NCBI GenBank assembly: GCA_032871835.1
Contig: CM065297.1
Coordinates: forward strand, 25,987,598-26,051,597
Direction: 5' to 3'
Length of the DNA stretch: 64,000 nucleotides
Origin: Dipteronia dyeriana
Lineage: Eukaryota > Streptophyta > Magnoliopsida > Sapindales > Sapindaceae
Below, in pieces: positions 45,961 through 58,612 of the stretch. The position numbers and the translations under genes are program-made. The notes beneath the pieces were generated by a model. It was not told the origin of the DNA and ran no database searches. It worked only from the letters and a program-made list of their open reading frames with translations. Every line of letters starts with the position of its first letter. Position 1 is the first letter of the stretch.

Positions 45961-46465
45961 AATTCCCTAATTTTAGGCTTTATTTCTTCAGTCAGAATGT
46001 TTTTAGTAATTTATTATTAGAAATTTTTTTGATATTTTTCCATATTTTGTTAATTTCGCTGAATTACAAATAAAAAATCCGACACAGGATTCATAGAATT
46101 ATGAACATACGATAAAAGGCTCGGGACCATTAATTTGGTGAAAATCCCAAAAGGGCGGAGAAGCTCAAAAGAGCATGTCAGTCGAGCAAGGTCAACTAAG
46201 ACCTTAGCCAAAAGGCAAACCCGATGCACCAGATTCTAGAAAACGGCTCGGGGCATTGTCGGGTAAATCCCGGTAAGTTGTGCAGATGTGTTAAGCAATC
46301 CAAAGCTTAAAGATTCGGTAAACCCTTACGTAAACAAAACTAGGAAACGCCCTCAGTGACATACATAAGGATCCAAACGTATAATCGTGGTGAGCCTCGA
46401 TGCAACGTTTGGATAGCAACCAAGTACGAAATACAAGTGCAAATCCGCTTGCCTTCGTTTCAAGA

Positions 46466-49120
46466 TTACTCGGTTAATAATATTAGCCAGTTAATATAAT
46501 ACTTGGCAGCTGAAAACAACCCCCGTTGGAACTCCCTAAGGAGTAAGGCATCATAAGCTGGAGATCTTCTAAAGTGATCAACCCCAGGAACTTCAAGTTC
46601 CATCCTAGCTTCCTTCGAGAGGGATTCGATCTTCAGAGCTTGGCTCTTAATATCTTCAATTTTTCCCTCATAAGATGACTTCATTTTTTCGGCCTTCTGT
46701 TTAGTCTGTAGCATCGACTCCTGGGCATCGGAGAGCAAGTCTTGTAAAGACCTAGCCTCTCCTCCGCAGTAGAGGTCCTCTCATCGACCTCCATCTGTTT
46801 CGCTAAACAGTGATTGGTGAAATCCTGAGCAAAACTCGCCTTCCTTTGATAGGCCACCTCAATCCGAGCATGGTTATCCCCACTCTCCTTTAAATGAGCT
46901 TCCAGACGCCTTATCCGATCAGCTTAGTGTTGTTGCATCTAAACAGCCTCAGCAAACACAGTAACCACCTGTAGATAAATAGCTTAAAGAAGCCCAAATT
47001 AAGGCACATTGATGCGAAGTTCGGTTCAGAAAACTTACGTAGGTCGCACTGTTGAAAATATTACGAAGGCGCTCCATAAGGGAACCATTCCTAAAACGGC
47101 TCCAATGATCATCACCAATAAAAGCATGGCCGGAAGATATGGCCTTCAGTATATCCTGGGGGAAAGGGTTTATAGGTTGTTCCGATAACCCTGCTTCTGT
47201 AGTTTCAACCTCAGATGGCAGGGAGTTCTCTCTGCTCAAACTCTCTCGAGTATTCTCCATTTCTTCTGAATACTTCTCCATTTGAGCACTCGGGGAATCC
47301 CTAACGTCAACATCTTCATCGCTCGACTCAATGAACGACACCACTCTTGGAAATTTTGGAAGTGGTCAAGCAGAAGAATGAGCTACCTTCTTTTTTTTGG
47401 CCTGAGTACGGTAGAAACCAAGATCAGCTGCAAGATCTTTCTGGTCTTTAGTTATATCTTAAAATGGCCCAAAAAAATCGGGAAGTGAATGATCAACCTG
47501 TTCAGCAGGGGGGTTCCCTAACTCCTTCCACGCCCCTATCAACAAACTGCTCAGCTGGCACCCCATCGGCGGGGGAACTAGGCCCTTCAGATGCTACACC
47601 AACAGGATGCCCCTCTTGCCTGCCCATAACCTCAAGTAGTCTCTGGTCATTATCAGGCCCAATAAGACCACTCGGGCCACTTGATTCCCCCACACTCGGC
47701 TGGACGACCTCCTCAGGGATGTACTAAGGTACTTGTTCATCTGCTTCCTCGAAATTCTCATCCGATTCATTATCAGGTGAAACAATCCCCTTTTCCCTTT
47801 GACGAGAAGCTTCTTTACGACTTGTCTGAATAATTGCCTTCACCTGGCGAGCCTAGACGTCATAGACGACGTCCATATCTTACACTGAATTCGAAAGGGA
47901 TAAGGAGTTAAAGTGCATAAAACGGTAAAAGCGACAAAATAAGAGCAACAGGAAAGCTCACTTACATCGTCTGTGACGAGCAGAAATCTGAGCAAAAAAG
48001 CCAAGATCCATCATTTTCTTCTAATGAAAAAGGTAGGACCTGTTACTTTTTTCCAAAGTACGCACATCCGCCTGAGCAAGGTTAGACAACTCAACATCAG
48101 TGAAAATGGGCTATTTTTTGTTCCAGCGATCGGGAGAGTAAAAGTAATGAGGAACCTTCAATACTTCCCGAGCTTCACCAACTTAAAGCTCGACCTGGTT
48201 TTTCTAGTTTCCACCTACGAAAAACCAACTATTTTTCCAGTATTTGTTTGAAGTGGGAAAACCCCAGATAAAACTCTTTTTCTTAGCATCCAGGGAAGTT
48301 TTGACGCCCCAACTCACATTCACTCCCTCGGGAATCCAATTATCCGGATGGTTGGATAAAAGAAAATAAGTCATAGTCTGACCAGATTGGCGAAGAGTAT
48401 AAAACTGCCTTATTTCACGAGGAGAAGGTGGCAGCAACTTCATCCGGCTCCACATGTGCCACATGCACATCAAAATCCTATAGCCATTTTGGGCAAGCTG
48501 GCCTAGGGCAATCTCCTCCTCAGTAAGGAACCAGGCGATGAAAGGTTGGAGGGGAATAGTCACCCCATAACTAAACATGGATTCATAAATTGCAACCATA
48601 CCCGGGGGAGGATTCCACGATGTCCTATCACCAACAGGCATCATCGGAATATAATCATCTAGATTAAACCGAGCATGATGTTTCTCGATCTTTGTATCCC
48701 CGACCACGTTCGGTTCAGTATCATATGCACTCGGGCGATTAAGAGAAAAGACAATCCGAGAGGCACGGTGTTCTTCTTCAACATCATTCCCACTAACCAC
48801 TTGCCTCCCAATCTGAACGTCGCTTGAACCGTGTGTCTACGAACCGTGCGATTACTTTGATACTTCCCCATCATATATCGTAAAGAAACCCTGTGACGAT
48901 CAAAAATGGAAGATTCAGAGCTAGAAGAAGATTTAGGACTAGAGCTAGGGCTAGAAGGAACACTAGGGCAAAGACCAGAAACGTCAACATTCAAAAAATA
49001 AGGTTGGTCAGAGGGTGATTCCCCTAATAATTTATAAATACACGAAACTAAATAAGTATCTCCACACTCAAGCGCATCAAAGGCCTTAACAAAAATACGG
49101 TGTCGTGTAATAGAATCCAT
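46466..49120 (-). pseudogene. Antisense accessory ORF of the Tat element (Transposase_28-like)
   Basis: A gene-like structure runs opposite to gag-pol between integrase and the 3' LTR. It starts at the ATG at 49120 (MDSITRHRIFVKAFDAL), has a Ser/Pro-rich linker, and after a frameshift near 48800 continues through 48204 with SMFSYGVTIPLQPFIAWFLT and LAQNGYRILMCMWHMW. This resembles the Pfam 'putative gypsy type transposon' domain (PF04195). Further on come an acidic part (SSDEDVDVRDSP, 47344) and, after a GT-AG intron (46969-47038), coiled-coil sequence (ADRIRRLEAHLKESGD). Its function is unknown. It is broken by frameshifts and stops. Confidence 0.7.
46969..47038 (-). other. Predicted 70-bp intron in the antisense ORF
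   Basis: Donor AC-GTAAGT (47038) and acceptor TTTATCTACAG (46969) on the minus strand join FNSATY-coding sequence to VVTVFAEAV-coding sequence. The size and sites are typical of a plant intron. Confidence 0.6.
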
Positions 49121-49677
49121 GGAAATAGACCTTTAAAGCAGACGCAAGAAATTGGAAAAAAACTTCAATGAAGAGCGAATAACATATCTGTGCACAAGAG
49201 TAGGAAGACAGAAGCAAGCCTGATTTTTCTTTTCGTAAAGATGGCGATGAAATAGCCCTCGTCAATTTAAATAAGCCACTTGATGACTAAAGCATGAAAC
49301 CCTAGGGTTTGGAAAGACGGGAAGATTGAAAAAAGGAGGACATTCAATGACATAAGCGGCGTATCAAATAACCTGGAGGTCGTATCTCATAAATGCCAAC
49401 AGAGATACCGAACGATAGAAAGACAAGTGTCGTGAAGAAAACAGATCAAGCCGTTAGAATTTCAGAACGTCACAATCATAGGGATTTGACGCGAAGAGAC
49501 AAATTGCACATACATGGTTGCCATTAAGACACATCATTAATGCTGTGAATTGATTATTATTCATACTTTAATGAAGCATTAATGAAGGAAATAACAAAAA
49601 GCTAGACGAAGATTGAACGATTAAAATACTTTCACCAAAATGAATTCTACTCGGCAAAAGTATTTTAAGGGGATATT

Positions 49678-50594
49678 GTTATATGTATATTTTATTAAAT
49701 GTACACGATACTGATAGATAAGGCAGCCTCCCCAAAAGATTGCCAGATAAGCATCCAAATTGGAAACTGAAAAACACCATCGATGGTATCACCAAGAAAT
49801 GAAACCCGAGTAAGGTATACTAATACTCGGCACATTCAGCTTTACTCAGGACGACATGAGAAACCCGAGTAAAGAAGCTGTCAAGAAATATGTGATTCAC
49901 ATAAGTAAATGAGCCTAGAGAAAGGATCTAGAATCACACTCCAATACGGAAACATCCTTATTTCATTCCCCCGTATCAGAGGAGGAAAGAATTTAAAAGC
50001 TTCCAGAAGGATAAACGTCAAACATGAAACAAGTCTAAATCAAGAATTAACTCTACTCTTCTAGAAGATTACACACCGATTAGGAAATAAGTCCTAAACG
50101 GACTGTGCAACTAAAATCCCACAAAGATTCAGACTCGATCCACAAGATCTCTAAAACAGAAAAGAAGACAAAGACGACTTCAACAAGCAACCAGTTATAA
50201 TTAAACACTATCACCTTTTCTTATTTGTGTAACAAGGATTATGGTTCTATGCACATATAAATAAACCCATAATCTGATTTGAATGACGACAGAGACATAT
50301 ACGACAACACATAGAAAATATACAAAAAAGAGAGAAGAGAGAGAATAGAGGTAATCACTGTAAAAGAGAGGCAAAAGAGATCGAGTGGTGTAATTCTTTA
50401 TTTAATAGTTGATTTGGCTTGGTTGTCTTTACAACCACCCGTGGATGTTTCTTCGGTCACCGAAGTATTACCACGTAAACTCGTGTCATAAACATATCAA
50501 TTACAATCTCTTTCTCTTTCTCTTTCTCTTTAACAGGTCATAATCGAACCAAGCATTGTTGACATTCTTGCCCATCAAGAAATTGACGTCAACA
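49678..50594 (+). repeat. Gypsy 3' LTR
   Basis: 917 bp starting TGTTATATG after the purine tract and ending GTCAACA. Its similarity to the 5' LTR is high, with small indels. Confidence 0.9.
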
Positions 50595-51351
50595 AAAGAA
50601 TATAACAATTAAAAAGAATAAAAATGTTCTATCTTTATACCACGTGAGAAAGTGAGAGCAGCTAGTGAAAAGATAGGATGCTCTCGATTATTGTTGATGT
50701 TGTTGTTGTTTTTTTTTATTTTTTTTGTTTTGTTTTTCTTCTAAAAGCTACTATAAACCAACAACTTAAACAACAACTAAACAAGAGAAGCTAAACAACC
50801 TGGCTTGGAATCAAGCCCAACTCTATCTATGTACCTTACCTTAGAGGAAAAGGCCCAAACATGCAGTTAAGGTATGTAAGGCTCTCAATTGTTAATCTGA
50901 TAAAATTTAAAGAGAAAGAAATAAAATAAAAAAGTGGAGGCAATAAAGCAATGTTATAGCGGTAAAAAGCAGCTTGCAAGTCTGGAGAGGAGTGGAGAAC
51001 AGTAAGCCACTATGCAACCAGAGACGACTTTAGTGGGGTTAGGGTGCCCACCCTAGCCTCAAGAGAAATAAAATAATAAACAAAAAATTAATTTTATTTT
51101 CTATTCAAACAGTAAACATTAATTTTCTTGTGTTTTATAATAACAATTATCTTTCCCATTCTTCAAATTTTAAATTTATAAAGTAATACTATTGTTAAAT
51201 AAATTTTCGTGTTGTTCTAGTTGAAAATTTTGCATCTTGTTAAGTTGGATTTTTGTATTTTAATTATTTTCCTGGTTTCTAGATTTATTAGTAGGCAATC
51301 TAAGAGTATAATTATTTTCTGATGCTGCATCATAACTAAACCAATATAATA
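50595..51351. other. Intron 2, non-coding DNA
   Basis: No gene is present. A fragment with GGGTGCCCACCCTAGCC (51038) resembles dispersed repeat sequence of plants. Poly-T near 50708. Confidence 0.45.
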
Positions 51352-52050
51352 TAGGATAAGGATCCTCTACTGAGTTTTTTGTCAGCTTAGCTTTGCTGAG
51401 CTTTAAACAATCTGGTTACACATGGTATTTATGAAATTGAATGGTCAATATTGTTTTTAACATTTTTTCATTTCAAATCCGCCGATAAAAAGACATCGTT
51501 AGTTCTTACCCACAGTAAGGACATTCAATCCAACTCCACATAATGTCTTATCAGCTAATTCAATTGATAAAGTTGAACAACCGATGGAAGAGAATTCTGG
51601 TGTCGATCAAACTTCTTACTTTCAGTTTTTCACCATCAAAAAAATTTAAAAACTCAATTCTCTCACCGCATCCTCTTTGGCTCTCTCTTTTATTTCATTT
51701 TTAATTCCTAAACTTATTATAATTTGAATTAGAAAAACCAAGTTGCACAATTGGAGTAGAAATCTTGAGTTTTAAAGTTGTCACTCCCACTGGCCGGTTG
51801 AACAAAGTCAGATTGGGTTAAAGATTAGGATGATGTAGGCGTGATTTTGTTGTGTAATCGGGAAACATGAGTTTTGAAATTGGGTTTTGCATTTTCTTGT
51901 TTCTTCTAAGCCCAAAACTTCCTCAAGCAAGAGAAAAATTTTCAAAACCTGAAACAAGCAATCTGAATTTTATCAATAATTTTGCAGATCTGAGTTTTGA
52001 CTATCTCATATATCATTCTTCAAATTCTTAAGCAGAGGATCCTAATCCAA
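51352..52050. mobile_element. Small TIR element, about 0.7 kb, class unclear
   Basis: AGGATAAGGATCCTCTACT at the left is inverted at the right as AGCAGAGGATCCTAATCC. The interior is non-coding. A related end (CAGCAGAGGATCCTGATCC) occurs alone near 60581-60600. The target duplication is not resolved. Confidence 0.5.
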
Positions 52051-52396
52051 TTTTCACAAGTAAAGTATGAATCAACAAATTATGTCGAACAACCATGGAT
52101 TTCATTTACTTACAACATATAATGGAGACCTAGTAGAGAGTTGATTCCTCCATTAGTAGAGCAGATTTCCAAGGCACATTTTTTTTAGATTCCCTTCCGG
52201 TGGATTTTTATGGTTTCTAGCAAGCCATCACTGATATGAAGAGTAATCAAAAATTCTTCTCGAGAATATGATCAGGGGGAAATCAATAAATATAGTTATC
52301 GTGCATATGATTCCTAGTGTTTAGTTTCCGATTCGAAAATTATTTACATTTGCAATAATTCATGGAAGAACTAGAGAAGCAATTGGAGAAGAAGAT
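52051..52396. other. Intron 2, non-coding DNA
   Basis: Nothing is recognised. The left boundary of Copia-2 lies at the right edge of this stretch. Confidence 0.45.
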
Positions 52397-52645
52397 GACT
52401 AGAGTTGTGATTGCTTTACTATTCTCGATTACCGTGACACGCCCATACATAATTATCACGGGATATAGCTAGGAAGATCTATTGGTTTGGATCAGGAACA
52501 AAATTGAAGGAAAGAAGGAGCCATCACGCTGGTATGACTAATTGTATCCTTCTTGTTTATTCTTATATATTGTACAAGGTTGTTTGATTGCATTAAAAAA
52601 TTTAAAACTTATTTCCGTTGCGCAATATAAACCTGGGCTTCTACA
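52397..52645 (+). repeat. Copia-2 5' LTR, 3' fragment
   Basis: It matches the last 250 bp of 58613-60416 (GATATAGCTAG, AGGAAAGAAGGAGC, TATCCTTCTTGTTTATTCTT, CCTGGGCTTCTACA). Homology ends abruptly at about 52397. Confidence 0.85.
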
Positions 52646-52647
52646 AA

Positions 52648-52660
52648 TTGGTATTAGAGC
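52648..52660 (+). other. Copia-2 primer-binding site
   Basis: TTGGTATTAGAGC follows the LTR end by two bases. It differs by one base from the initiator tRNA-Met complement (TGGTATCAGAGC). Confidence 0.85.
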
Positions 52661-54677
52661 TTAATTGTACAATGTATTTTAATATTCAATTAGTTCTTGA
52701 TATTGCATATATGAATGTGTAGGCACGAATCTATTGAATGTATGATGTTTTTTTTAAAGCATGATTGATCGTTAGTTGTATGGTATGGTGGGTTTTAGGG
52801 TTTTGGATATTATATGTAATATTTTTTCTGATGTAATTATAATTCCAGGTTGTATATTTTTTTTATATGCTGTTAGTTTATTTTTATTGATGTAAATCGA
52901 TGAAGAAAACGATCAGGAAGACGTAGAATAGCACATAATGTGCAACATGCATGACATATGCTCAAGTGTTGCGCAACATGCATCATACAAATATTTTTTT
53001 TGTATGTTTGCCGTGATGCATACACAACCTATGCACAAAATATGTGCATGCACAACATGTGCACAAAAGTTGAATGCATGATCCATTCACAACACTACTG
53101 CAACAGTTGTTGAGCGTGTGTGAAGCATCTCACACGCTGACGTGCAATGATCTAGCGTGCAACCCGTGTGTTTTCATGCTACCCATATGTGCGAATGATG
53201 GTCACATGTGAAAGTGCTAGAGTTTCGAATTTGCAACGTTAGGGTTTCCGAATTCGAAAAGGATTTTGGGCTGGATTTTTTTTTTATGCCTTGGACCTCC
53301 AATAAGTGTTAGAGTAACACTTGAGCTTTAAGTTTGATTCATGAGATGGATCACAATCCAAGAAAAAAAAAAATTTAATCAAGTTGGACTTGGTTAAAAG
53401 CCCAAAAATAAGAAGAACCCATAGACTTGAACATTATGGAATTACAAGAAAACCAAGGAATGCCTTGGATTATTTTTGTAATTATATTATTTTTAAGTTA
53501 GATAAACCCATCGTGCTCGGTCAATTCATGTATGCTTATATTATGTGATAATTAAAGCATTGCCATGCATACACATGCTGCATAGATTATTAATGCTTAC
53601 ACATGCATTTTATTGAATGTCATACATGCATTATAATCATCTATATTATGTGTTTTTTTTTTAATTTGATTAAAATGGGTAATTCACATAATTGGCTATA
53701 AGTTAATGGGATTAGTTTTTAGAAGTAAAAACTCAATAATTCTCATGAATATCTAATCTATTTATTAAAGAGTTTAAATACTTAGATTAGTAGGGTCCAT
53801 TATAATTATTAAGATAATTCAACCCTAATAATAATTGGACTTAATAATGTGTTTAGTTTTAATAGTTAAAACTTGGTAAACACACATTTAATAATTCTAG
53901 TCCTAGTAAGTAGTTTACTTTGATTAGAATTATCACTAATGAACTAGTTTTTTAAAAGTTAAAAATCAAATTAGTTTATTAGTTATTGGAATAGGATTGA
54001 AATTATTAATGAACTAATAATTTGTTATTAATGCACTAGACACTTAGATTGAAATTATCCGTTTAATCTGGTTTAATACAGGTGCATTAATAATAATATA
54101 AAATCCTTACCATAAAATAGTGAGTGGAAGAGAGACATATGATATTATATCCTGCAGTCTCCATTATCAGTTCAACACTGTGAGATTCAAGTGGGGCCTC
54201 AAGACGACTTTGCTTTCGTTTGCCATAAGGAGGGTTTCGATAAGAATCAATACCAAGGTTGACTTTCTAAAGGAAAGGATTTATGTGGGTATTTCAGGAT
54301 TGACCGACCCTAAGGCAGCAATTCTTGAATTAAGCTTATGAGATCTGAAATGATGGGTTACACTCATAAGGATTTAATTAAAATAAATAATTAACAGCCT
54401 CATTAAATAAACGATGGTTGAATGAAAGAAGAATAAGAGTTATTTTAGTATATCATTTAATTGAGAATGTCTCGATCTAGCATGCAAGAATTTGATCGAC
54501 CCTAAGGCGGTACTTTCTTGTGGTATGTTGGGTTGTCGTGGCGTAGTAACATTTATTTTTCAGGGTTGTTCTTGTTCATTAAACGTGTTCGTACATCATG
54601 CTTAATTTTATGCCAAAACATTCACACATATTATGAATGTATGATAGAATGGATTCTTAGTTTATGTTTTTCCAGCA
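52661..54677 (+). other. Long untranslated leader of Copia-2
   Basis: About 2 kb without coding support. Between 52925 and 53215 the words GCAACATGCA, TGTGCATGCACA and CACACGCT recur densely, with a hairpin (GCGTGTGTGA and TCACACGC) near 53114-53140. The short frame at 54120-54341 has no recognisable domain. Confidence 0.6.
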
Positions 54678-55500
54678 ATGTCATCTGCTTTATTACAAAT
54701 CCTCGCTAACAACAAATTAACCGGTAAAAACTACGCAAAATGGAAACATAATACAAATGCAATCTTGGTTACCAAGGACCTAAAATTTATGCTTATGGAG
54801 GAATGTCCTCTAGAGCCTGTTGCCTTTGCCATACGAACTATTCGTGAGGCATATGATAAATGGGTCTCATCATATGAGAAAGCTAGAACGTATCTGCTAG
54901 CTAGTATGACATATATGCTTGTTTTGAAGCACGAAGTAATGGCTACTGCATTTGAGATAATGGAGTCATTGCAAGCTATGTTCAGGCAACCCTCTAAGCA
55001 AAAGCAACACGAAGTTGTTCATTCCGCAATGCTTGCTCGGATGAAAGAGGGTACATCTGTTTGAGAATATGTACTGAGCATGATATCCTATTTCAACACG
55101 ACAGAAATCAATGGTGAGGTCATTGATGAATCCAATCAGGTGAACATCAAACTAACAACTCTTCCGAAGAGTTTCGATCAGTTCAAGAGTAACTATGGGA
55201 TGAACAAGTTATGGCTCAACCTCACTCAGTTACTCAATGTGCTCACTACTTTTCAGTCCTTGATAAAGGATAACAAAAGTAAGACTAGTGAGTTAAATGT
55301 TACTGAACCAGCTTCTTCTAGAGATAAGAAGAGGAAGAGGTCTACTGGGTAGGTAAAGAGTAAGCCAAAACCCAAGAAAGCCCAAGGTAAGAAAAATGAC
55401 GCCTCCATTGACCAGGGTAAATGAAAGTGTTTCCATTGCGATATGGTTGACCACTGGAAGAGAAATTGTCCTCAGTATCTAGAGGAGGTAGCCAGGAAGA
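54678..55500 (+). pseudogene. Copia-2 gag (broken)
   Basis: It starts at the ATG at 54678 (MSSALLQILANNKLTGKNYA, with KWK following), typical of Copia gag. Stops interrupt it at 55062 (where an arginine CGA codon would fit), 55350 and 55422. A CX2CX4HX4C knuckle (CFHCDMVDHWKRNC) lies at about 55431-55470. Confidence 0.85.
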
Positions 55501-58500
55501 AAAAGACAAAAGCTAAATATGTTTTACTTGTTCTTGAGTCTTGTTTAGTGGAAGATGATTCTTCACCTTGGATAGTTGATTCGGGGGCCACTAACCTTGT
55601 TTGTTCTTCTATGCAGTGGACTGATTCTTCGACAGAATTTGAGGAAAGAGCTTTCTCGATACGCGTTGGGTCAGAGGATGTTGTGTCAGCCCGAGCAATG
55701 GGTATAGTTAGACTACTTTTTGGAAGTTGTTTCACTGTTTTGGATAATCCTGGATTTATTCAAAATTTGATTTCAGTTTCCAAGTTGTGGAAATAATTAT
55801 ATTCTATTTCTTTTAATAATAAGTCTGTTATTATTGTAAAGAACGGATTGAATATATGTTTAAGATTAAACGAAAACAATTTGTATATTTTAAGGCCATT
55901 AATACCTACTACACTGCTCAACACTGAATTGTTTAAAGCTGAAAAACCTAAAATAAAACGACAAAAGATCTCTCTAGAAAATGAAATGTATTTGCGACAT
56001 CTAAGACTTGGCCACATTAACCTTGACAGGATAGATGGACCAGTAAAAAGCAGACCTTTAAGTGAGTTAAAGGTTAACACCTTATCTATATGCAAATTAT
56101 GTTTAGAAGGCAAAATGGCCAAGAGACCTTTCACTGGAAAAGTGCTTAGAGCCAAAGAACCACTAGAGCATATACATTCAGACGTCTGTGGACCAATGAA
56201 TGTTAAGCAAGGGGTGGTTATGAGTATTATGTCACCTTTATAGTTGACTACTTTAGATACGGATATGTCTATCTAATGCAATAGAAGTCAGAAACTTTTA
56301 AAAAGTTCAAGGAGTTCCGAGCTAAAGTTGAGAATCAGTTAGGAAAGACTATCAAAACTCTACATCCAGATCGTAGAGGTGAGTACCTTGACCAAGAGTT
56401 TGAAGAATTCGTGCTCGAGTATGGGATTGTGTCCCAACTCACAGCTCCTGGAACACAACAACATAATGGTGTCGCAGAGAGGAGAAATAGAACCCTCATG
56501 AAAATTGTGAGATCTATGATTAGTTTCTCATCATTACAAAATTGCTTTTGGGGATATGCACTACAAACTGCGGCCTACATTTCCCTTTCAAATATGTTTC
56601 TAAGACTCCCTTATAGTTGTGGAATGGTAGTAAAACTAGTTTATGGTATTTTTACATATAGGGGTATCCAACACATGTGCAAAAGAACAGAAGTGGAAAG
56701 CTAGATCCTGGGTCTATGGTCTGCTTATTTGTAGGATATTCTAGGAGACCAAAGATAGATACTTTTATAGTCTTGAAGAGAACAAGGTGTTTGTATTAAC
56801 AAATTCAATGTTTCTTAAGGATAACTATATCAATGATCATAAACCTCGTAGCATGATTGTATTAAATGAGATGGAGCCTGGTACGACTAGTGCTCAATCA
56901 ACAAGAGTGTTGATCCATCAACATCTGATAGTCAGATGCTTCATAGTCAGGATACAATACCACCTAGACATAATGAGAGAGTTGTATGACAACCTGAACG
57001 CTATCTAAGTATAAGTGGGGTACAAGATGTCATCTTTATTAATAGTGTGGATGATATATTGATATTTAAGAATGCAATAAAAGGATCTTAACAAAGAGGA
57101 ATGACTTGAAGCCATGAATCTCAAGATGAAGTCTATGTACTCTAACTATGTCTGGGGACTTGTAAACTTATTGGATGGGGTAAAACTCATAGGGTGTAAG
57201 TGGATCTACAAGAGAAAGAGAGGAATAGACGGGAAGGTAGTGACTTTCAAGGCTAGGTTAGTGGCCAAGGGTTATACCTAGAAAGAAAGGGTATATTATG
57301 AAGAGACCTTCTCGCTAGTAGCCATGTTTAAGTCTATTAGGATACTCTTATCAATAGCTGCCTATTTCGATTGTGAAATTTGGAAAATTGATGTCAAGAA
57401 TGCATTCCTGAATGACAATATTGATAAGAGCATTTACATGTTACAACCAGAGGGATTCATGTCTCCAGATCAAGAGCAAAAGGTTTGCATGTTGCAAAGG
57501 TCTATATATGGACTTAAGCAATCATCTACATCTTAGAACATAAGGTTTGATGGCGTTATCAAATCCCATGGCTTCGACCAAAACGTTGATAAGCCTTGTG
57601 TCTACAAGCACATCATTGACAAGAATATAGCTTTCTTAGTCCTATACGTAGTTGATATCCTACTCATTGAGAATGATGCAAGGGTATTATCAGAAGTAAA
57701 GGGCTGAATGGCTCGCCAATTCCAAATGAAAGACTAGAGAGGCAAATTATGTATAGGGATCTAACTTATAAGGGATCGTAACAACAAACTCTTAGTATTG
57801 TCTCAGGCATCGTATATCGATAAGATTCTTGTATGATTTTTGATGTAGAACTCCAAGAAAGGTAATTTACATTCCAAGTATGGAGTTCACTTGTCTAAGG
57901 AACAGTGTCCTAAGACACCTAAAGAAGTTATGGATATGAGAGGTGTTCCATATGCTTCTACTGTAGGCATGCTATGTCATGCACGAGACCTGACATCTGC
58001 TTCGTAGTGGGAGTAGCCAATAGGTACTAGTCCAACCCATGATTGGATCATTGGGTTGCTGTTAAGACTATTCTAAAGTATCTTCGGAGAACGAGAAACT
58101 ATATGTTAGTATATTCTGGGCAGGATTTGATCCCGTTAGGATATACAGATTCTGATTTTTAGTCAGATAGAGATTCCCAAAATTCCACAACTGGGTGGAG
58201 CCATTGTTTGGAGAAGTGTTGAGCAATCTTGTATTGTTGACTCCACCATGGAAGCCGAATATGTAGCCGATTGTGAATCTGCTAAATAGGTTGTTTGGCA
58301 CCATAAGTTCTTAAATGATTTGGAAGTTTTTTCAAATCAGGATAAACCCATCACACTTTATTATGATAACAGTGGTGCCGTAGTTAATTTCAAAGAACCA
58401 ATAAGCTATAAGAAAGGGAAGCATATAGATAAGAAATATCATCTCATCATAGAGAAAATGCAGAGAGGGAATGTGACCGTGACAAAGATAGCGTCATAGG

Positions 58501-58610
58501 ACAATCATACTGATCCATTTACAATGACCTTACCGGCTAAATTGTTTGAAGGTCACCTAGAGGGCCTAGGATTACGAGACATGACTCACACGTTTTAGTG
58601 TAAGTGGGAG
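55501..58610 (+). pseudogene. Copia-2 pol (broken)
   Basis: The protease site is intact (PWIVDSGATNLVC, about 55569). The GAG-pre-integrase block (LRHLRLGHINLDRI, CKLCLEGK) is at 55990-56110. Integrase core pieces include LHPDRRGEY and HNGVAERRNRTL (56370-56500). Reverse transcriptase has WKIDVKNAFLNDNIDKSIYM (57380) and SIYGLKQ. Its catalytic box reads LYVVDILLI: valine (GTT at 57651-57653) replaces the first aspartate. RNase H (LGYTDSDF, about 58138) is shifted and stop-ridden. It is inactive. Confidence 0.87.
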
Positions 58611-58612
58611 AT

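Larger units (their letters stand above)
39189..50594 (+). mobile_element. Ty3/Gypsy retrotransposon, Tat lineage, 11.4 kb
   Basis: LTRs 39189-40127 and 49678-50594 both start TGTTATATGTATATTTTATT and end GTCAACA. Order is gag, protease, reverse transcriptase, RNase H, a second RNase H-like domain, integrase, then a long region with an antisense gene before the polypurine tract (TTTTAAGGGGATAT, 49663-49677) and 3' LTR. The protease motif DNGSS and the additional RNase H are typical of the Tat/Ogre branch. All plus-strand frames carry stops. Flanks (AATAA and AAAGA) are not a clean duplication. It lies in GDSL intron 2. Confidence 0.92.

Noticed and set aside
39184..50599. AATAA/AAAGA as a target duplication of the Gypsy element
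   Set aside because: Only three of five positions match in an A-rich context, so it is not convincing.
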